A stretch of DNA of 64,000 nt, taken from contig NZ_CP073766.1 in assembly GCF_018255755.1 (NCBI RefSeq), forward strand, positions 3,720,001 through 3,784,000, read 5' to 3'. The notes beneath the pieces were generated by a model. The model made no database searches, was not told the origin of the DNA, and was given only the letters and a program-made list of their open reading frames with translations. This document shows positions 24,015 to 32,864 of the stretch, piece by piece. Every line of letters begins with the position of its first letter. Position 1 is the stretch's first letter. Source of the DNA: Chitinophaga sp. HK235 (lineage in GTDB: Bacteria > Bacteroidota > Bacteroidia > Chitinophagales > Chitinophagaceae). The position numbers and the translations under genes were made by a program.

Positions 24015-24884
24015 CTATTTCTGTATTTTAACAGACAGCTGTACCTGGTCCATACTGGGGTCGATGCTGCCACCGGCCTTTTCCAGGGTAACTGCAAAGC
24101 CTTCGGCTGATTCCACCGGTTTCATATGTTGTATCTTTTGAGCAACCGGAGCACCACTCTGGAAGACACCGGCATCCACGAGTTTTTTATTGCGGATAGC
24201 CCACAACTGGTATTGTTTTCCAACAGGAGGCAGGGGCATCACCTGTGCCATCAGGAAAAGTGCATGGGAAACGGGATTCCAGCATACGGTAATCACTTGT
24301 CCGAGATTGGCACCAGCACCTTCTATTTTAATCCATTTGAAAGCCGGGTCTTTGAGCATGTCCAGTTCTTTCTGCAGCTCTTCGTGAGCGGTCAGTGACT
24401 GGTTTTCCCTTTCGCCGTCCAGTTTTTGTTTGGCAGCAATCAGCGACTCATAGCGGCTTTTATAGTCAGTAGATCCCTGGAAGAAGACAAAGTTCAGGAT
24501 TAAGCTACCGATAAATAAGACGATGATAGCAGCGGCGACATACTTCCAGACACGATCTGTTTTACGACCAGACATTTTTCTTACCGGCGTTTCTTTGGAA
24601 GCAGGGAGAGCCGGGTTGCGCAGTTCCTGAGGAAGGAGGGTATTTCCTTCCGGCGTATCTTCTTCCTGCAGAATGTTGAGGAGCCGGTCTTTTATTCCCG
24701 GCGGAGGTACAATGGCGTACAACTGCACAAACTTCTCCCGGTCGAGCTGCAATGCCTGTACGGCAGCTTTCACCTGAGGGTAATGTTCAGCAACGGTTTC
24801 CACCTCTCCCTGTTCTGATTCAGGCAGAAGGCCAAACACATAACTCTCTAGAATACCGGATGATATGTAACGTTGTACATCCAC
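24015..24884 (-). CDS. Membrane anti-sigma factor, RskA-like (pair 2)
   Basis: This 289-aa paralogue of the pair 1 anti-sigma has a cytosolic start MDVQRYISSGILESYVFGLLPESE, a membrane helix at ~114-135 (WKYVAAAIIVLFIGSLILNFVFF), a heptad-like linker, and a periplasmic RskA-type domain with GKQYQLWAIRNKKLVDAGVF and FAVTLEKAGGSIDPSMDQV. The cytosolic linker differs in length and charge from that of pair 1, which may help keep the two pairs specific. It lies 6 nt after its sigma gene. Confidence 0.85.
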   Translation of the reverse strand: MDVQRYISSGILESYVFGLLPESEQGEVETVAEHYPQVKAAVQALQLDREKFVQLYAIVPPPGIKDRLLNILQEEDTPEGNTLLPQELRNPALPASKETPVRKMSGRKTDRVWKYVAAAIIVLFIGSLILNFVFFQGSTDYKSRYESLIAAKQKLDGERENQSLTAHEELQKELDMLKDPAFKWIKIEGAGANLGQVITVCWNPVSHALFLMAQVMPLPPVGKQYQLWAIRNKKLVDAGVFQSGAPVAQKIQHMKPVESAEGFAVTLEKAGGSIDPSMDQVQLSVKIQK

Positions 24885-24890
24885 TTTATG

Positions 24891-25442
24891 TTATAATTGT
24901 TTTAGTAGGATTCTCAACTGCATAATCGCATTGCGCATTCTGGTTTTCACTGTACCCAGCGGTATGTCCAGTGTTTTGGCTATTTCTTCCTGTGTACAAC
25001 CTTTGAAGTAAGCGAGATCGATAATAATACGCTGGTCTTTGGGAAGGCCTTCAATTACTTTCGTTAATCCAAGGTGGTCTACGGAGAGGTGTACGGCCAG
25101 TTGTGGCTCATACATCAGATTGGTGCTGGTTACATCCTGTACTTTCTGCTCTAATTTGTGCGCTTTGGATCGCAAACTATCGATAGCGGTGTTCCTGGCA
25201 ATATTAAGCATCCAGGTAAATAGGCGGCCTTTGGTGGGATCGTATCGGTCAATATTTTTCCAGATCTTAATGAACACTTCCTGGAGTACATCTCCTGCGG
25301 AAGCATCATCCGTAACTATTTTGAGCGCTACCCCATATAACGCGGGTGAATAATGGTCATATAAATAACTGAATAATTTTTCATCCCTGGCCTGAAGTCC
25401 TTGAATGAGCTCTATTTCAGTATATGATACGGTAGTTCCCAA
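24891..25442 (-). CDS. ECF RNA polymerase sigma factor (pair 2), TTG start
   Basis: This 183-aa ECF sigma factor is closely related to the one at 23260-23808: FSYLYDHYSPALYG, AGDVLQEVFIKIW, FTWMLNIARNTAID and CTQEEIAKTLDIPLGTVKTRMRNAI. It begins at TTG (LGTTVSYTEIELIQG), with no in-frame ATG nearby. It forms a two-gene operon with its anti-sigma; with pair 1 it forms a head-to-tail duplication of the whole module. The target genes are unknown. Confidence 0.88.
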   Translation of the reverse strand: MGTTVSYTEIELIQGLQARDEKLFSYLYDHYSPALYGVALKIVTDDASAGDVLQEVFIKIWKNIDRYDPTKGRLFTWMLNIARNTAIDSLRSKAHKLEQKVQDVTSTNLMYEPQLAVHLSVDHLGLTKVIEGLPKDQRIIIDLAYFKGCTQEEIAKTLDIPLGTVKTRMRNAIMQLRILLKQL

Positions 25443-25512
25443 AATGGATACGGATGCGTTAATCTTTACAATACCAAAATAATGGGTTTTCTTTACATTA
25501 CAAAATTATTTC

Positions 25513-26091
25513 CTATTTAGGAAACGTCATTTTGTAGTCTACTCTTACTTTTCCTTTGGTAATATCTTCGAGCTTGCTCTTTAACATCCTGCGTTTCAGG
25601 GGCTTCAGATGGTCGATGAACAGCTTGCCGTCGATGTGGTCGTATTCGTGCAGGATCACACGGGCGGTAACACCGGTAAAGGTTTTTTGCTGTGGCTCAA
25701 AGTTTTCGTTTACATAAGAAAGGGTCACTGTCTCTGCTCTGTTCACATCTTCCCTTACCTTGGGGATGCTCAGGCAGCCTTCATTATAAGCCCATTCCTT
25801 TCCGCCGGTTTCCACGATTTGCGCATTGATGAACACTTCCTTTATACCGTTATCACCAGGATAATCGTTCTTTTCATCATCTTCCAGGTTGTCGATGATT
25901 TGTTTACTGTCTACCACAAACAGGCGTATAGACTTATTTATCTGCGGAGCCGCAACGCCTACTCCATTGGAGCCATACATGGTTTCCCACATATTTGCGA
26001 TCAACTCTTTCAGCTTGGGATAGTCGGGCGTGATATCTTCTGCTACTTTTCTCAGCACCGGGTGCCCGTAAGCTACTATTGGCAGTATCAT
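25513..26091 (-). CDS. def: Peptide deformylase
   Basis: It removes the formyl group from the N-terminal methionine of new proteins. All three family motifs are intact: GVGVAAPQ (residues 43-50), EGCLS (104-108, with metal ligand C106) and HEYDH (148-152, with metal ligands H148 and H152 and catalytic E149). The start MILPIVAYGHPVLRK is typical. The 192-aa length is slightly above the bacterial average because of an acidic insertion (NLEDDEKNDYPGDN, ~68-81) between motifs 1 and 2, a common trait in Bacteroidota. A TACCTTTG box lies 28 nt upstream. Confidence 0.96.
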   Translation of the reverse strand: MILPIVAYGHPVLRKVAEDITPDYPKLKELIANMWETMYGSNGVGVAAPQINKSIRLFVVDSKQIIDNLEDDEKNDYPGDNGIKEVFINAQIVETGGKEWAYNEGCLSIPKVREDVNRAETVTLSYVNENFEPQQKTFTGVTARVILHEYDHIDGKLFIDHLKPLKRRMLKSKLEDITKGKVRVDYKMTFPK

Positions 26092-26119
26092 GATTTATTT
26101 CTTAGTTTTATTTAGTCTG

Positions 26120-26127
26120 CAAAGGTA
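26120..26127 (-). promoter_or_regulatory. -7 box of def
   Basis: On the minus strand TACCTTTG matches TAnnTTTG, 28 nt before the def start codon. The -33 element is weak. Confidence 0.45.
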
Positions 26128-26204
26128 CAACATTTGCCCCATAGGGTCATGACAGCAAGGGTTTCCCTCTTATCAAATTACAAAATAATTAAATGAAAAA
26201 ATAT

Positions 26205-26618
26205 TTACATTTTATTCTGTAAATATTCCTGCAGAATAATAGTGGCGCTGATTTCATCGACCAGGCCTTTATTCTGGCGGTCCTTTTTCTTCAGTCCGCT
26301 ATCGATCATACTCTGAAAAGCGATACGGGAGGTAAAGCGTTCATCTACTTTTTTGACAGGAATATGAGGGAAGTTCTTCTGGAGTACCCGGATACATTCG
26401 GCCACGAGCGGGGTGGCGTGGGTATCATTACCATCCAGGTTTTTGGGCTCTCCGATGAGGATCATCTCCACTTCTTCAGCGGCAAAATATTTTTTCAGGA
26501 AAGGGATCAGTTCATGGGTAAGGACAGTAGTGAGTCCGCTGGCAATCAGTTGCAGCGGATCTGTCACAGCCAGTCCGGTTCGTTTTTTTCCATAATCTAT
26601 TGCCATCACACGTGCCAT
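26205..26618 (-). CDS. ruvX: RuvX/YqgF-family putative pre-16S rRNA nuclease
   Basis: This small RNase H-like fold protein (137 aa) has the first catalytic Asp in MAIDYGKKRTGLAVTD, a middle Glu in LIGEPKNLDGN, VDERFTS, and the C-terminal Asp in KGLVDEISATIIL. The family is implicated in 16S rRNA 5' end processing (YqgF) and was earlier called a Holliday junction resolvase. It is a cytosolic housekeeping gene, lying between def (downstream) and a UbiA-type gene on the same strand. Confidence 0.92.
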   Translation of the reverse strand: MARVMAIDYGKKRTGLAVTDPLQLIASGLTTVLTHELIPFLKKYFAAEEVEMILIGEPKNLDGNDTHATPLVAECIRVLQKNFPHIPVKKVDERFTSRIAFQSMIDSGLKKKDRQNKGLVDEISATIILQEYLQNKM

Positions 26619-26622
26619 AGGA

Positions 26623-26660
26623 TATTTTGATATTTTGTTATTTTGATATTTTGTTATTTA
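26623..26660. repeat. Tandem GATATTTTGTTATTTT words between ruvX and the UbiA-type gene
   Basis: The unit TTTTGATATTTTGTTAT is repeated twice head to tail and runs into the stop region of the UbiA-type gene. Related words (TATTTAGATATTTTGG) occur after mutS. Confidence 0.6.
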
Positions 26661-27524
26661 TGAAAACAGCAGCATATCTGCTATCACAAAAATGGCAAAC
26701 ACCACGCTGGCGATACCGTTAGTAGTCATAAACATCACATTCACTCTGCTGAGGTCATGTGGCTTTACCAGCAGGTGCTGAGACACCAGCATGGATATAA
26801 ACACGGCAGCCCCGATCCAGAACAGCCAGTGATAATGACCGGTGATACCGATGGTGATCACCAGTGCCGCGGCTACCACGTGCAGCAGCTCAGAGAAACG
26901 CAGTGCTCCGGAAAGTCCCAGCCAGGCCGGAATAGAGTTCAGCTGCTGTGACTTGTCGAAGTCTTCATCCTGCAGGGAATAAATAATATCGAAACCGGCT
27001 ACCCAGCAAAGTACCAGCACAGATACCAGTACCGGCAACAGGGCAAATTCGCCTGTGACGGCCAGATAAGCCCCGATTGGTGCCAGAGAAAGCCCTACAC
27101 CCAGCACCATATGGCACAAGGCTGTAAAACGTTTGGTATAACTATATCCCAGCACTACCAGCAGTGCAATAGGTGACAGGAAAAAGCAGATACGATTAAT
27201 GAACCAGGTAGTCAGCACAAACAGCATCACGTTGATCAGGATGAAAAACATGGCGTTCTGCGGGGAGATCACGCCGGCGGGTATTTCCCGTTTGGCCGTA
27301 CGCGGGTTGAGTTTGTCGATGTCCGTATCCAGCCAGCGGTTGAAGGCCATGGCCGCACTACGGGCGAACACCATACAGAGCACCACCAGCCCGAAGGTAG
27401 CCCAGCTGAAGCTGCCCCCACCTTTGGTGGTGGCCATAAAATAACCCGTCAGGGCAAAAGGCATGGCAAAGATGGTATGGCTGAACTTTACCAGTGACAG
27501 ATACTTGTTAATAGTAGTAATCAT
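26658..27524 (-). CDS. UbiA-family polyprenyltransferase
   Basis: This integral membrane enzyme of 288 aa has about eight hydrophobic helices. The first Asp-rich motif is NRWLDTDIDKLNPRT (N62, D66, D70) and the second is YSLQDEDFDKSQ; both bind the Mg-prenyl diphosphate. The annotation 4-hydroxybenzoate prenyltransferase is common for such proteins, but these bacteria use menaquinone, so the acceptor is more likely a menaquinone precursor of the MqnP (futalosine) type or another aromatic. That reassignment is inference. It is on the same strand as ruvX and def but separated by repeat-rich spacers. Confidence 0.8.
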   Translation of the reverse strand: MITTINKYLSLVKFSHTIFAMPFALTGYFMATTKGGGSFSWATFGLVVLCMVFARSAAMAFNRWLDTDIDKLNPRTAKREIPAGVISPQNAMFFILINVMLFVLTTWFINRICFFLSPIALLVVLGYSYTKRFTALCHMVLGVGLSLAPIGAYLAVTGEFALLPVLVSVLVLCWVAGFDIIYSLQDEDFDKSQQLNSIPAWLGLSGALRFSELLHVVAAALVITIGITGHYHWLFWIGAAVFISMLVSQHLLVKPHDLSRVNVMFMTTNGIASVVFAIFVIADMLLFS

Positions 27525-27571
27525 ATGTAAGCAGTTGAGCTAACAGCTCTTATAAATTAATCTTTCTTAAA

Positions 27572-28117
27572 TCAACCACGGTTTGTAACGGCCCGCAATT
27601 TTACAAAGATATCCCAAACCACAATACCAGTGCTGACAGAAATATTCAGGGAGTGTTTCATCCCGGACTGGGGGATTTCGATACAGCCATCGGCCAGCTT
27701 CATCACTTCTGCGTCCACACCGCTCACTTCATTCCCGAAAACAAGCGCCACGGGCTGGTTGACAGGAGGTACAAAAGCATCGAGCATCACGCTGCCGGCA
27801 GCCTGTTCTATGGTCATTATAAGATATCCGGCGGATTTGAGGGCATTGACAGCCTCCATAGTAGTGGGGAAATATTGCCATTCCACCGTTTCGGTGGCAC
27901 CGAGGGCTGTTTTGTTGATATCCCGGTGGGGCGGTACGGGCGTATAGCCACATAAAACGATGCCCTGTAACAGGAAGGCATCTGCTGTGCGGAACACCGA
28001 TCCAACGTTGTGCATACTGCGCACATTATCCAACACCAGCACCAGCGGTGTTTTATCTGCTGCCTTGAACTCGTCCACCGTTTTACGGCCCAGTTCATCC
28101 ATGCTTAACTTTCTCAT
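27572..28117 (-). CDS. TrmH/SpoU-family RNA 2'-O-methyltransferase
   Basis: This SPOUT methyltransferase of 181 aa is counted from ATG 28117 (MRKLSMDELGRK). A start at 28219 would run across the divergent mutS start and is rejected. Motif 1 is LVLDNVRSMHNVGSVFRTAD, motif 2 LVFGNEVSGVDAEV, and motif 3 IPQSGMKHSLNISVSTGIVVWD; together they form the knotted SAM site. The protein is short, lacking an N-terminal RNA-binding extension. The target nucleotide (tRNA or rRNA) cannot be told. It is divergent from mutS with only 46 nt between the start codons. Confidence 0.9.
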   Translation of the reverse strand: MRKLSMDELGRKTVDEFKAADKTPLVLVLDNVRSMHNVGSVFRTADAFLLQGIVLCGYTPVPPHRDINKTALGATETVEWQYFPTTMEAVNALKSAGYLIMTIEQAAGSVMLDAFVPPVNQPVALVFGNEVSGVDAEVMKLADGCIEIPQSGMKHSLNISVSTGIVVWDIFVKLRAVTNRG

Positions 28118-28123
28118 GATCTG

Positions 28124-28131
28124 CAAAGATA
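28124..28131 (-). promoter_or_regulatory. -7 box TATCTTTG of the trmH-type gene, 6 nt before its ATG
   Basis: On the minus strand TATCTTTG matches TAnnTTTG. Its distance from the ATG implies a leaderless or nearly leaderless transcript. Confidence 0.5.
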
Positions 28132-28151
28132 ACCGGATCGGATGAGTTTTA

Positions 28152-28159
28152 TATATTTG
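28152..28159 (+). promoter_or_regulatory. -7 box TATATTTG of mutS, 4 nt before its ATG
   Basis: TATATTTG matches TAnnTTTG and ends 4 nt before the ATG at 28164. The -33 region has no clear TTG. If real, the mutS mRNA would start at the ATG. Confidence 0.45.
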
Positions 28160-28163
28160 CGCC

Positions 28164-30773
28164 ATGGCAAAAAGTAAATCAGAAGAAACGCCACTGATGC
28201 TACAGCATAAGGCTATCAAGGATAAGTACCCGGATGCAGTACTATTGTTCCGTGTAGGCGATTTTTACGAAACCTTTAATGAAGACGCTGTGATAGCGTC
28301 CAGAGTGCTGGGCATTGTGTTAACCAAAAGGGCCAATGGCTCAGCTTCATATGTTGATCTGGCAGGCTTTCCCCATCATTCACTTGACACCTACCTTCAC
28401 AAGCTGGTAAAAGCAGGGCACCGTGTGGCCGTTTGTGATCAGCTGGAAGACCCGAAAACAGTAAAAGGCATTGTAAAACGCGGCGTTACGGAGATGGTAA
28501 CACCCGGCGTGGCCGTTAATGATAAACTGCTGGAGAATACCAGCAACAACTTCCTGGCCGCCGTACATTTCGGAGCAGACGTGACCGGCGTTTCCTTCCT
28601 CGATATCTCCACCGGCGAGTTTATCATCGCCGAAGGCAGTACCGAATATGTGGATAAACTCCTGCAAAGCTTCCGTCCGGCTGAAGTAGTGTTTGCCCGT
28701 CAGCAACAGAAACATTTTAAAGCCACCTTCGGCTCCCGCTTTTATACCTATAACCTGGATGAGTGGATCTTTACTTCCACTTATGCAGAAGAGATACTGC
28801 TGAAACATTTTCAGACCCATTCACTGAAAGGTTTCGGTGTAGAGGGTATGGACGCCGCCATTATAGCGGCCGGCGCCACCCTTCACTACCTGAAGGACAC
28901 AGAACATCCGCACCTGCAGCATATCACCCGCCTGCAGCGTATCAGCCAGGAAGACTTCCTCTGGATGGACCGCTTTACCGTGCGCAACCTGGAACTGCTC
29001 AACAGCAGTGTGGAAAACGGCCATACCCTGCTCAAAGTCCTCGACAATACCGTCACCCCGATGGGCGCCCGCCTACTGAAACGCTGGCTGGTATTCCCCC
29101 TGCGTGACATCGCTCCAATCAATGAGCGGCTGGACACCGTAGCCTTCTTCATCCAGGAAACGGAACTGTCCAAAACACTGACACACCATCTCAAACTCAC
29201 CGGCGACCTGGAAAGGCTGGTATCCAAAATACCGCTCCGTAAGATCAATCCCCGGGAAGTGATGCAGCTGGCCCGTTCCCTCGAACAGGTACAGGCCGTA
29301 CAGGAACTGCTTGCCAAAAGCAGCAACGACTACCTGTCACGCCTCAACGAAAAACTGGATCCCTGCACTCCTATCCTCAACAAGATACTGAATGAAGTGA
29401 TGGAAAACCCGCCGGTACAGGTCAACAAGGGCGGCGTGATCCGCGAAGGCGTAAATGCTGAACTGGACGAACTACGCGGCATCGCCACCAAAGGCAAAGA
29501 CTTCCTGCTGCAAATACAGCAGAAAGAATCCGAAGCCACCGGCATCCCTTCCCTGAAGATAGCCTTCAACAACGTTTTCGGCTACTACCTGGAAGTGACC
29601 AACACCCACAAAAACAAGGTGCCCGATACCTGGATACGCAAACAGACCTTAGCCAACGCCGAAAGATATATCACACCGGAGCTGAAAGAATACGAAGAAA
29701 AAATCACCGGCGCCGAAGACAAAATCCTGACGCTGGAAACAAGGCTGTTCGACGAACTGCTGGCTGCCCTGCAACCATTTATTGAACCGGTACAACGCAA
29801 TGCACAGGCTTTCGCACAACTCGACTGTCTGCTCTGCTTTGCCCACAACGCCGTACAATACAAATACCGTCGTCCGGTAATCACCGATGGTTACCAGCTC
29901 GACATTCGTGAAGGCCGGCACCCTGTTATCGAAAAAGGACTGCCTCCCGGAGAAGCCTATGTAGCCAATGATATACAGCTCAACAAAGACAATCAGCAGA
30001 TCATCATCCTGACAGGTCCCAACATGAGCGGTAAATCAGCCCTGCTGCGGCAAACCGCCCTCATCACCCTCATGGCACATATGGGTAGCTTTGTACCCGC
30101 CACCAATGCGGAGATCGGGCTTACCGACAAGATCTTCACCCGTGTAGGCGCTTCCGATAACCTGAGCGGCGGCGAATCCACCTTCATGGTTGAAATGAAT
30201 GAAACCGCCAGCATCATCAACACCATCACATCACGCAGCCTGGTCATACTCGATGAAATAGGCCGTGGTACCAGCACCTACGATGGTATCTCCATTGCAT
30301 GGAGTATCGTGGAATATCTGCATGATATGACTTCCCATCGCCCGAAAACGCTGTTCGCCACCCACTACCATGAGTTGAATGAACTGGAGAATAAACATGA
30401 AAGAGTGAAGAACTTCCATATCACCAATATGGAGTCCGGCAATAAAATCATCTTCCTGCGTAAACTGGCACCAGGCGGCAGTCGTCACAGTTTCGGTATC
30501 CATGTGGCCCGCATGGCCGGCATGCCACCCGAACTGATAGAAAGAGCCAACGAAGTGCTGGCCAACCTGGAAGAAAAACATATCGATACTTCCCTGCAGA
30601 AAAACATCAAGAATATTGCTACTCCTACACAAAAGCTGCAGCTCAATATTTTTGATGCACACAGTGATACCTTCCAGCAGATCCGGGATAAACTGGGCGC
30701 CGTTGACATCAACCGCCTGACACCGGTGGAAGCCTTGCTTAAACTGAGTGAGATCAAGGAGATGATTAACTAG
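28164..30773 (+). CDS. mutS: DNA mismatch repair ATPase MutS
   Basis: The protein has 869 aa, a full-length MutS. The mismatch-reading Phe-x-Glu motif is in RVGDFYETFNEDA (residues ~28-41). Connector, lever and clamp domains follow. The ATPase domain has Walker A GPNMSGKSALLRQ (~618), the LSGGESTFMVEM signature, Walker B LVILDEIGRGTSTYDG and the H-loop LFATHYHEL. The C-terminal HTH dimer contact and tail (KLQLNIFDAHSD...LTPVEALLKLSEIK) are present. It binds mispaired bases and recruits MutL. Downstream it is bounded by a long AT-rich hairpin facing the convergent OmpA-type gene. Confidence 0.97.
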   Translation: MAKSKSEETPLMLQHKAIKDKYPDAVLLFRVGDFYETFNEDAVIASRVLGIVLTKRANGSASYVDLAGFPHHSLDTYLHKLVKAGHRVAVCDQLEDPKTVKGIVKRGVTEMVTPGVAVNDKLLENTSNNFLAAVHFGADVTGVSFLDISTGEFIIAEGSTEYVDKLLQSFRPAEVVFARQQQKHFKATFGSRFYTYNLDEWIFTSTYAEEILLKHFQTHSLKGFGVEGMDAAIIAAGATLHYLKDTEHPHLQHITRLQRISQEDFLWMDRFTVRNLELLNSSVENGHTLLKVLDNTVTPMGARLLKRWLVFPLRDIAPINERLDTVAFFIQETELSKTLTHHLKLTGDLERLVSKIPLRKINPREVMQLARSLEQVQAVQELLAKSSNDYLSRLNEKLDPCTPILNKILNEVMENPPVQVNKGGVIREGVNAELDELRGIATKGKDFLLQIQQKESEATGIPSLKIAFNNVFGYYLEVTNTHKNKVPDTWIRKQTLANAERYITPELKEYEEKITGAEDKILTLETRLFDELLAALQPFIEPVQRNAQAFAQLDCLLCFAHNAVQYKYRRPVITDGYQLDIREGRHPVIEKGLPPGEAYVANDIQLNKDNQQIIILTGPNMSGKSALLRQTALITLMAHMGSFVPATNAEIGLTDKIFTRVGASDNLSGGESTFMVEMNETASIINTITSRSLVILDEIGRGTSTYDGISIAWSIVEYLHDMTSHRPKTLFATHYHELNELENKHERVKNFHITNMESGNKIIFLRKLAPGGSRHSFGIHVARMAGMPPELIERANEVLANLEEKHIDTSLQKNIKNIATPTQKLQLNIFDAHSDTFQQIRDKLGAVDINRLTPVEALLKLSEIKEMIN

Positions 30774-30798
30774 TCATTTGGGTATTTAGATATTTTGG

Positions 30799-30856
30799 TA
30801 TTTAGATATTTAAATGCAGCGAAGATCATCCCTCGCAGCATTTAAATATCTAAATA
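30799..30856. repeat. 24-nt inverted repeat between mutS and the OmpA-family gene
   Basis: The arms 30799-30822 and 30833-30856 (starting TATTTAGATATTTAAATGC) pair with a single mismatch around a 10-nt loop, preceded by a direct copy of the TATTTAGATATTT word. It lies between convergent stops and may act as a bidirectional terminator, though no T-run follows. Confidence 0.8.
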
Positions 30857-30873
30857 CTAAAATAAAGTCTTTG

Positions 30874-32853
30874 TTATCTGCGCAATATCCGGATTTCCGT
30901 TCTTCTGTTAACCTGATGTTCTTCTTCAGAACATTCCACCCCGTCTGCACATCGGTTCAACAGTTTTGACTCCCCATAACCTTTGGCCAGCATCCGTTCT
31001 GCCGCTATCCCATGTTTTAGGAGATAGTTGACTACTGCGGCAGCCCTGTTGTTGGATAACTCCAGGTTATAGGCAGTTGTGGCACGGCTATCGGTATGGG
31101 CTCCTGCTTCCACTTTCATATTGGGATAACGTAACATGAGTGCTACCAGTGAATCCAGCACCGGATAAGCCTCAGGACGGATATCGTATTTATCGCGGTC
31201 GTAATAAATATTTTGTAGTGTTATCACATCATTGACTGATGGTGTTTCTTTAGTGAGATAAAGTGTCATGCGAAGAGTATCCGCAGACAACGTATCTGAA
31301 GAGAAAGCATACATCTCTGAAGGAGCGTACTTGTCTTTGGCTGCAAACACCATATAGGGAGCCGCTTCTTCGAGTACATTATAATTTTTCCCTCCGGAAG
31401 TTACCTGTTGCGTCCAGCTCACCTCTCTTCGTTTATGGAACAACGTTACTACCGCATCTTCCAGTGGCTTCCGGGTTTGGGCATCCATCACCAGTGTCTG
31501 TAATATCTTCACCGGTTTGCCTGCCGCCTGGTATGGCTCAGGAAGGGATATCTGCTCCAGAGAATAAATATCATCTTCTCCTTTCCCACCCTGTCGGTTG
31601 GATGCGAAGAACCATTGTGGTCCCTTCTGCTCCAGCAGGAAATCATCGCCGGCGGAATTAACCGGGGAATGCATGTTAACAGGAACCGTCCAGTTGCTGG
31701 CAGCACCTTTTGCAAGGAAGATATCGAGGCTTCCCATACCGATATGGCCTTTACTGGAGAAGTGTAACTCCTGTTGTCCGTTCACTACCGGAAACGCTTC
31801 TTCTTCCGGGGTGTTGATTATAGGGCCACAGTTGGCCGGTGTGCCCCATGAACCGTCCTGTTGTTTTTCGCTGTACCAGATATCTGTTTTGCCAATACCG
31901 CCGGGCATATCGCTGGCAAAATACAGATAACGGCCATCCCTGCTCAGGGTGGCGTGTCCGAGCGAATATGCATCAGGGTTGTTGTAAGTAAATGGTTCAG
32001 GAGTTTGCCATTTGCCATCTTTTTTTATGCTGATGAACAACTGCAGCCTGCGGGTACCGTATAAAGTTTTTGATTTTTCCTTTTTATGCGTGACCTGATA
32101 AGGATTGGTGACCGTCAGATACGCAGTATCCAGACCGGTAGAAAAAGCAACGGGGCCAATATGAAAACGGTATCGATTAAACGTAGTTTCGATGCCCCGT
32201 ATCAGCGCCACAGCTGGCTGGCCCTGAACCGTGTCCACAAAATACAGTTTCTGGTATGGCCGGTCTGTTGCCGGAAATTTTTTATGACCAGGTTTGGTAC
32301 CTGGATCTAACATGGTATAACGCAGACTGTCCGAGCTGAACACCAGTTTATTTCCATACCAGACCGCGCCCCAGTCGGAAGAGGCGGTGTTGAGTTCTGT
32401 TCTGTTTATTACTTTGAAAGCGGCCGGTGAAGTTTTCCACAGCAATGCGGAGTCACATCCTGCCAGCTGCATGCTGACATCCTGTTTTGACAGCTCCGCA
32501 TAGCGTGTATATTGTGTTTTGGCGGCTTCGTATTGTTCCACACTCTTCAGGGCATCTGCATAATGCAGGAAGTCTTCCGGCTGTGCATCGGGGAGACTCG
32601 CAATCCTTTGAAAGATGTCAACAGATTCCTGATAGGCATTGATCTTGCGATAACACTGTGCCAGCTTTTTCAGCACGTCCGGCTGTACATTTTTTTTCGC
32701 TGCCAGTCTGCTGTATAATATCGCGGCAGGCTTATATTCATAGCGGGTATAATGTTCATCGGCTATTGCCAGCACCGACTTCTGCTCCTGTGCTCTTATT
32801 CCTGCTGTCATCAATAACAACAGGCTTCCTATAGTGAAATGTTTTATTGCCAT
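30874..32853 (-). CDS. PorE-like OmpA-family lipidless outer-membrane protein
   Basis: The protein has 659 aa. Domains in order are: signal peptide (MAIKHFTIGSLLLLMTAGIRAQ); TPR repeats (~25-130); a PD40/WD40-like propeller (~150-440, with GHATLSRDGRYLYFASDMPGG- and SLDIFLAKG-type blades); a carboxypeptidase-regulatory-like domain (~460-540); and an OmpA C-terminal peptidoglycan-binding domain (~550-659, NIYYDRDKYDIRPEA...HTDSRATTAYN...LSNNRA). This order is that of PorE, a periplasmic type IX secretion component of Porphyromonas. It is the last gene of the adhesin operon, 11 nt after the PorP/SprF-type gene, so it probably helps anchor or secrete the giant adhesin. Confidence 0.82.
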   Translation of the reverse strand: MAIKHFTIGSLLLLMTAGIRAQEQKSVLAIADEHYTRYEYKPAAILYSRLAAKKNVQPDVLKKLAQCYRKINAYQESVDIFQRIASLPDAQPEDFLHYADALKSVEQYEAAKTQYTRYAELSKQDVSMQLAGCDSALLWKTSPAAFKVINRTELNTASSDWGAVWYGNKLVFSSDSLRYTMLDPGTKPGHKKFPATDRPYQKLYFVDTVQGQPAVALIRGIETTFNRYRFHIGPVAFSTGLDTAYLTVTNPYQVTHKKEKSKTLYGTRRLQLFISIKKDGKWQTPEPFTYNNPDAYSLGHATLSRDGRYLYFASDMPGGIGKTDIWYSEKQQDGSWGTPANCGPIINTPEEEAFPVVNGQQELHFSSKGHIGMGSLDIFLAKGAASNWTVPVNMHSPVNSAGDDFLLEQKGPQWFFASNRQGGKGEDDIYSLEQISLPEPYQAAGKPVKILQTLVMDAQTRKPLEDAVVTLFHKRREVSWTQQVTSGGKNYNVLEEAAPYMVFAAKDKYAPSEMYAFSSDTLSADTLRMTLYLTKETPSVNDVITLQNIYYDRDKYDIRPEAYPVLDSLVALMLRYPNMKVEAGAHTDSRATTAYNLELSNNRAAAVVNYLLKHGIAAERMLAKGYGESKLLNRCADGVECSEEEHQVNRRTEIRILRR

Positions 32854-32864
32854 TGTTGTACGAT

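Noticed and set aside
28118..28219. N-terminal extension of the trmH-type gene starting at 28219
   Set aside because: It would overlap the start of mutS on the other strand; the ATG at 28117 gives a normal SPOUT protein and is preceded by a -7 box.
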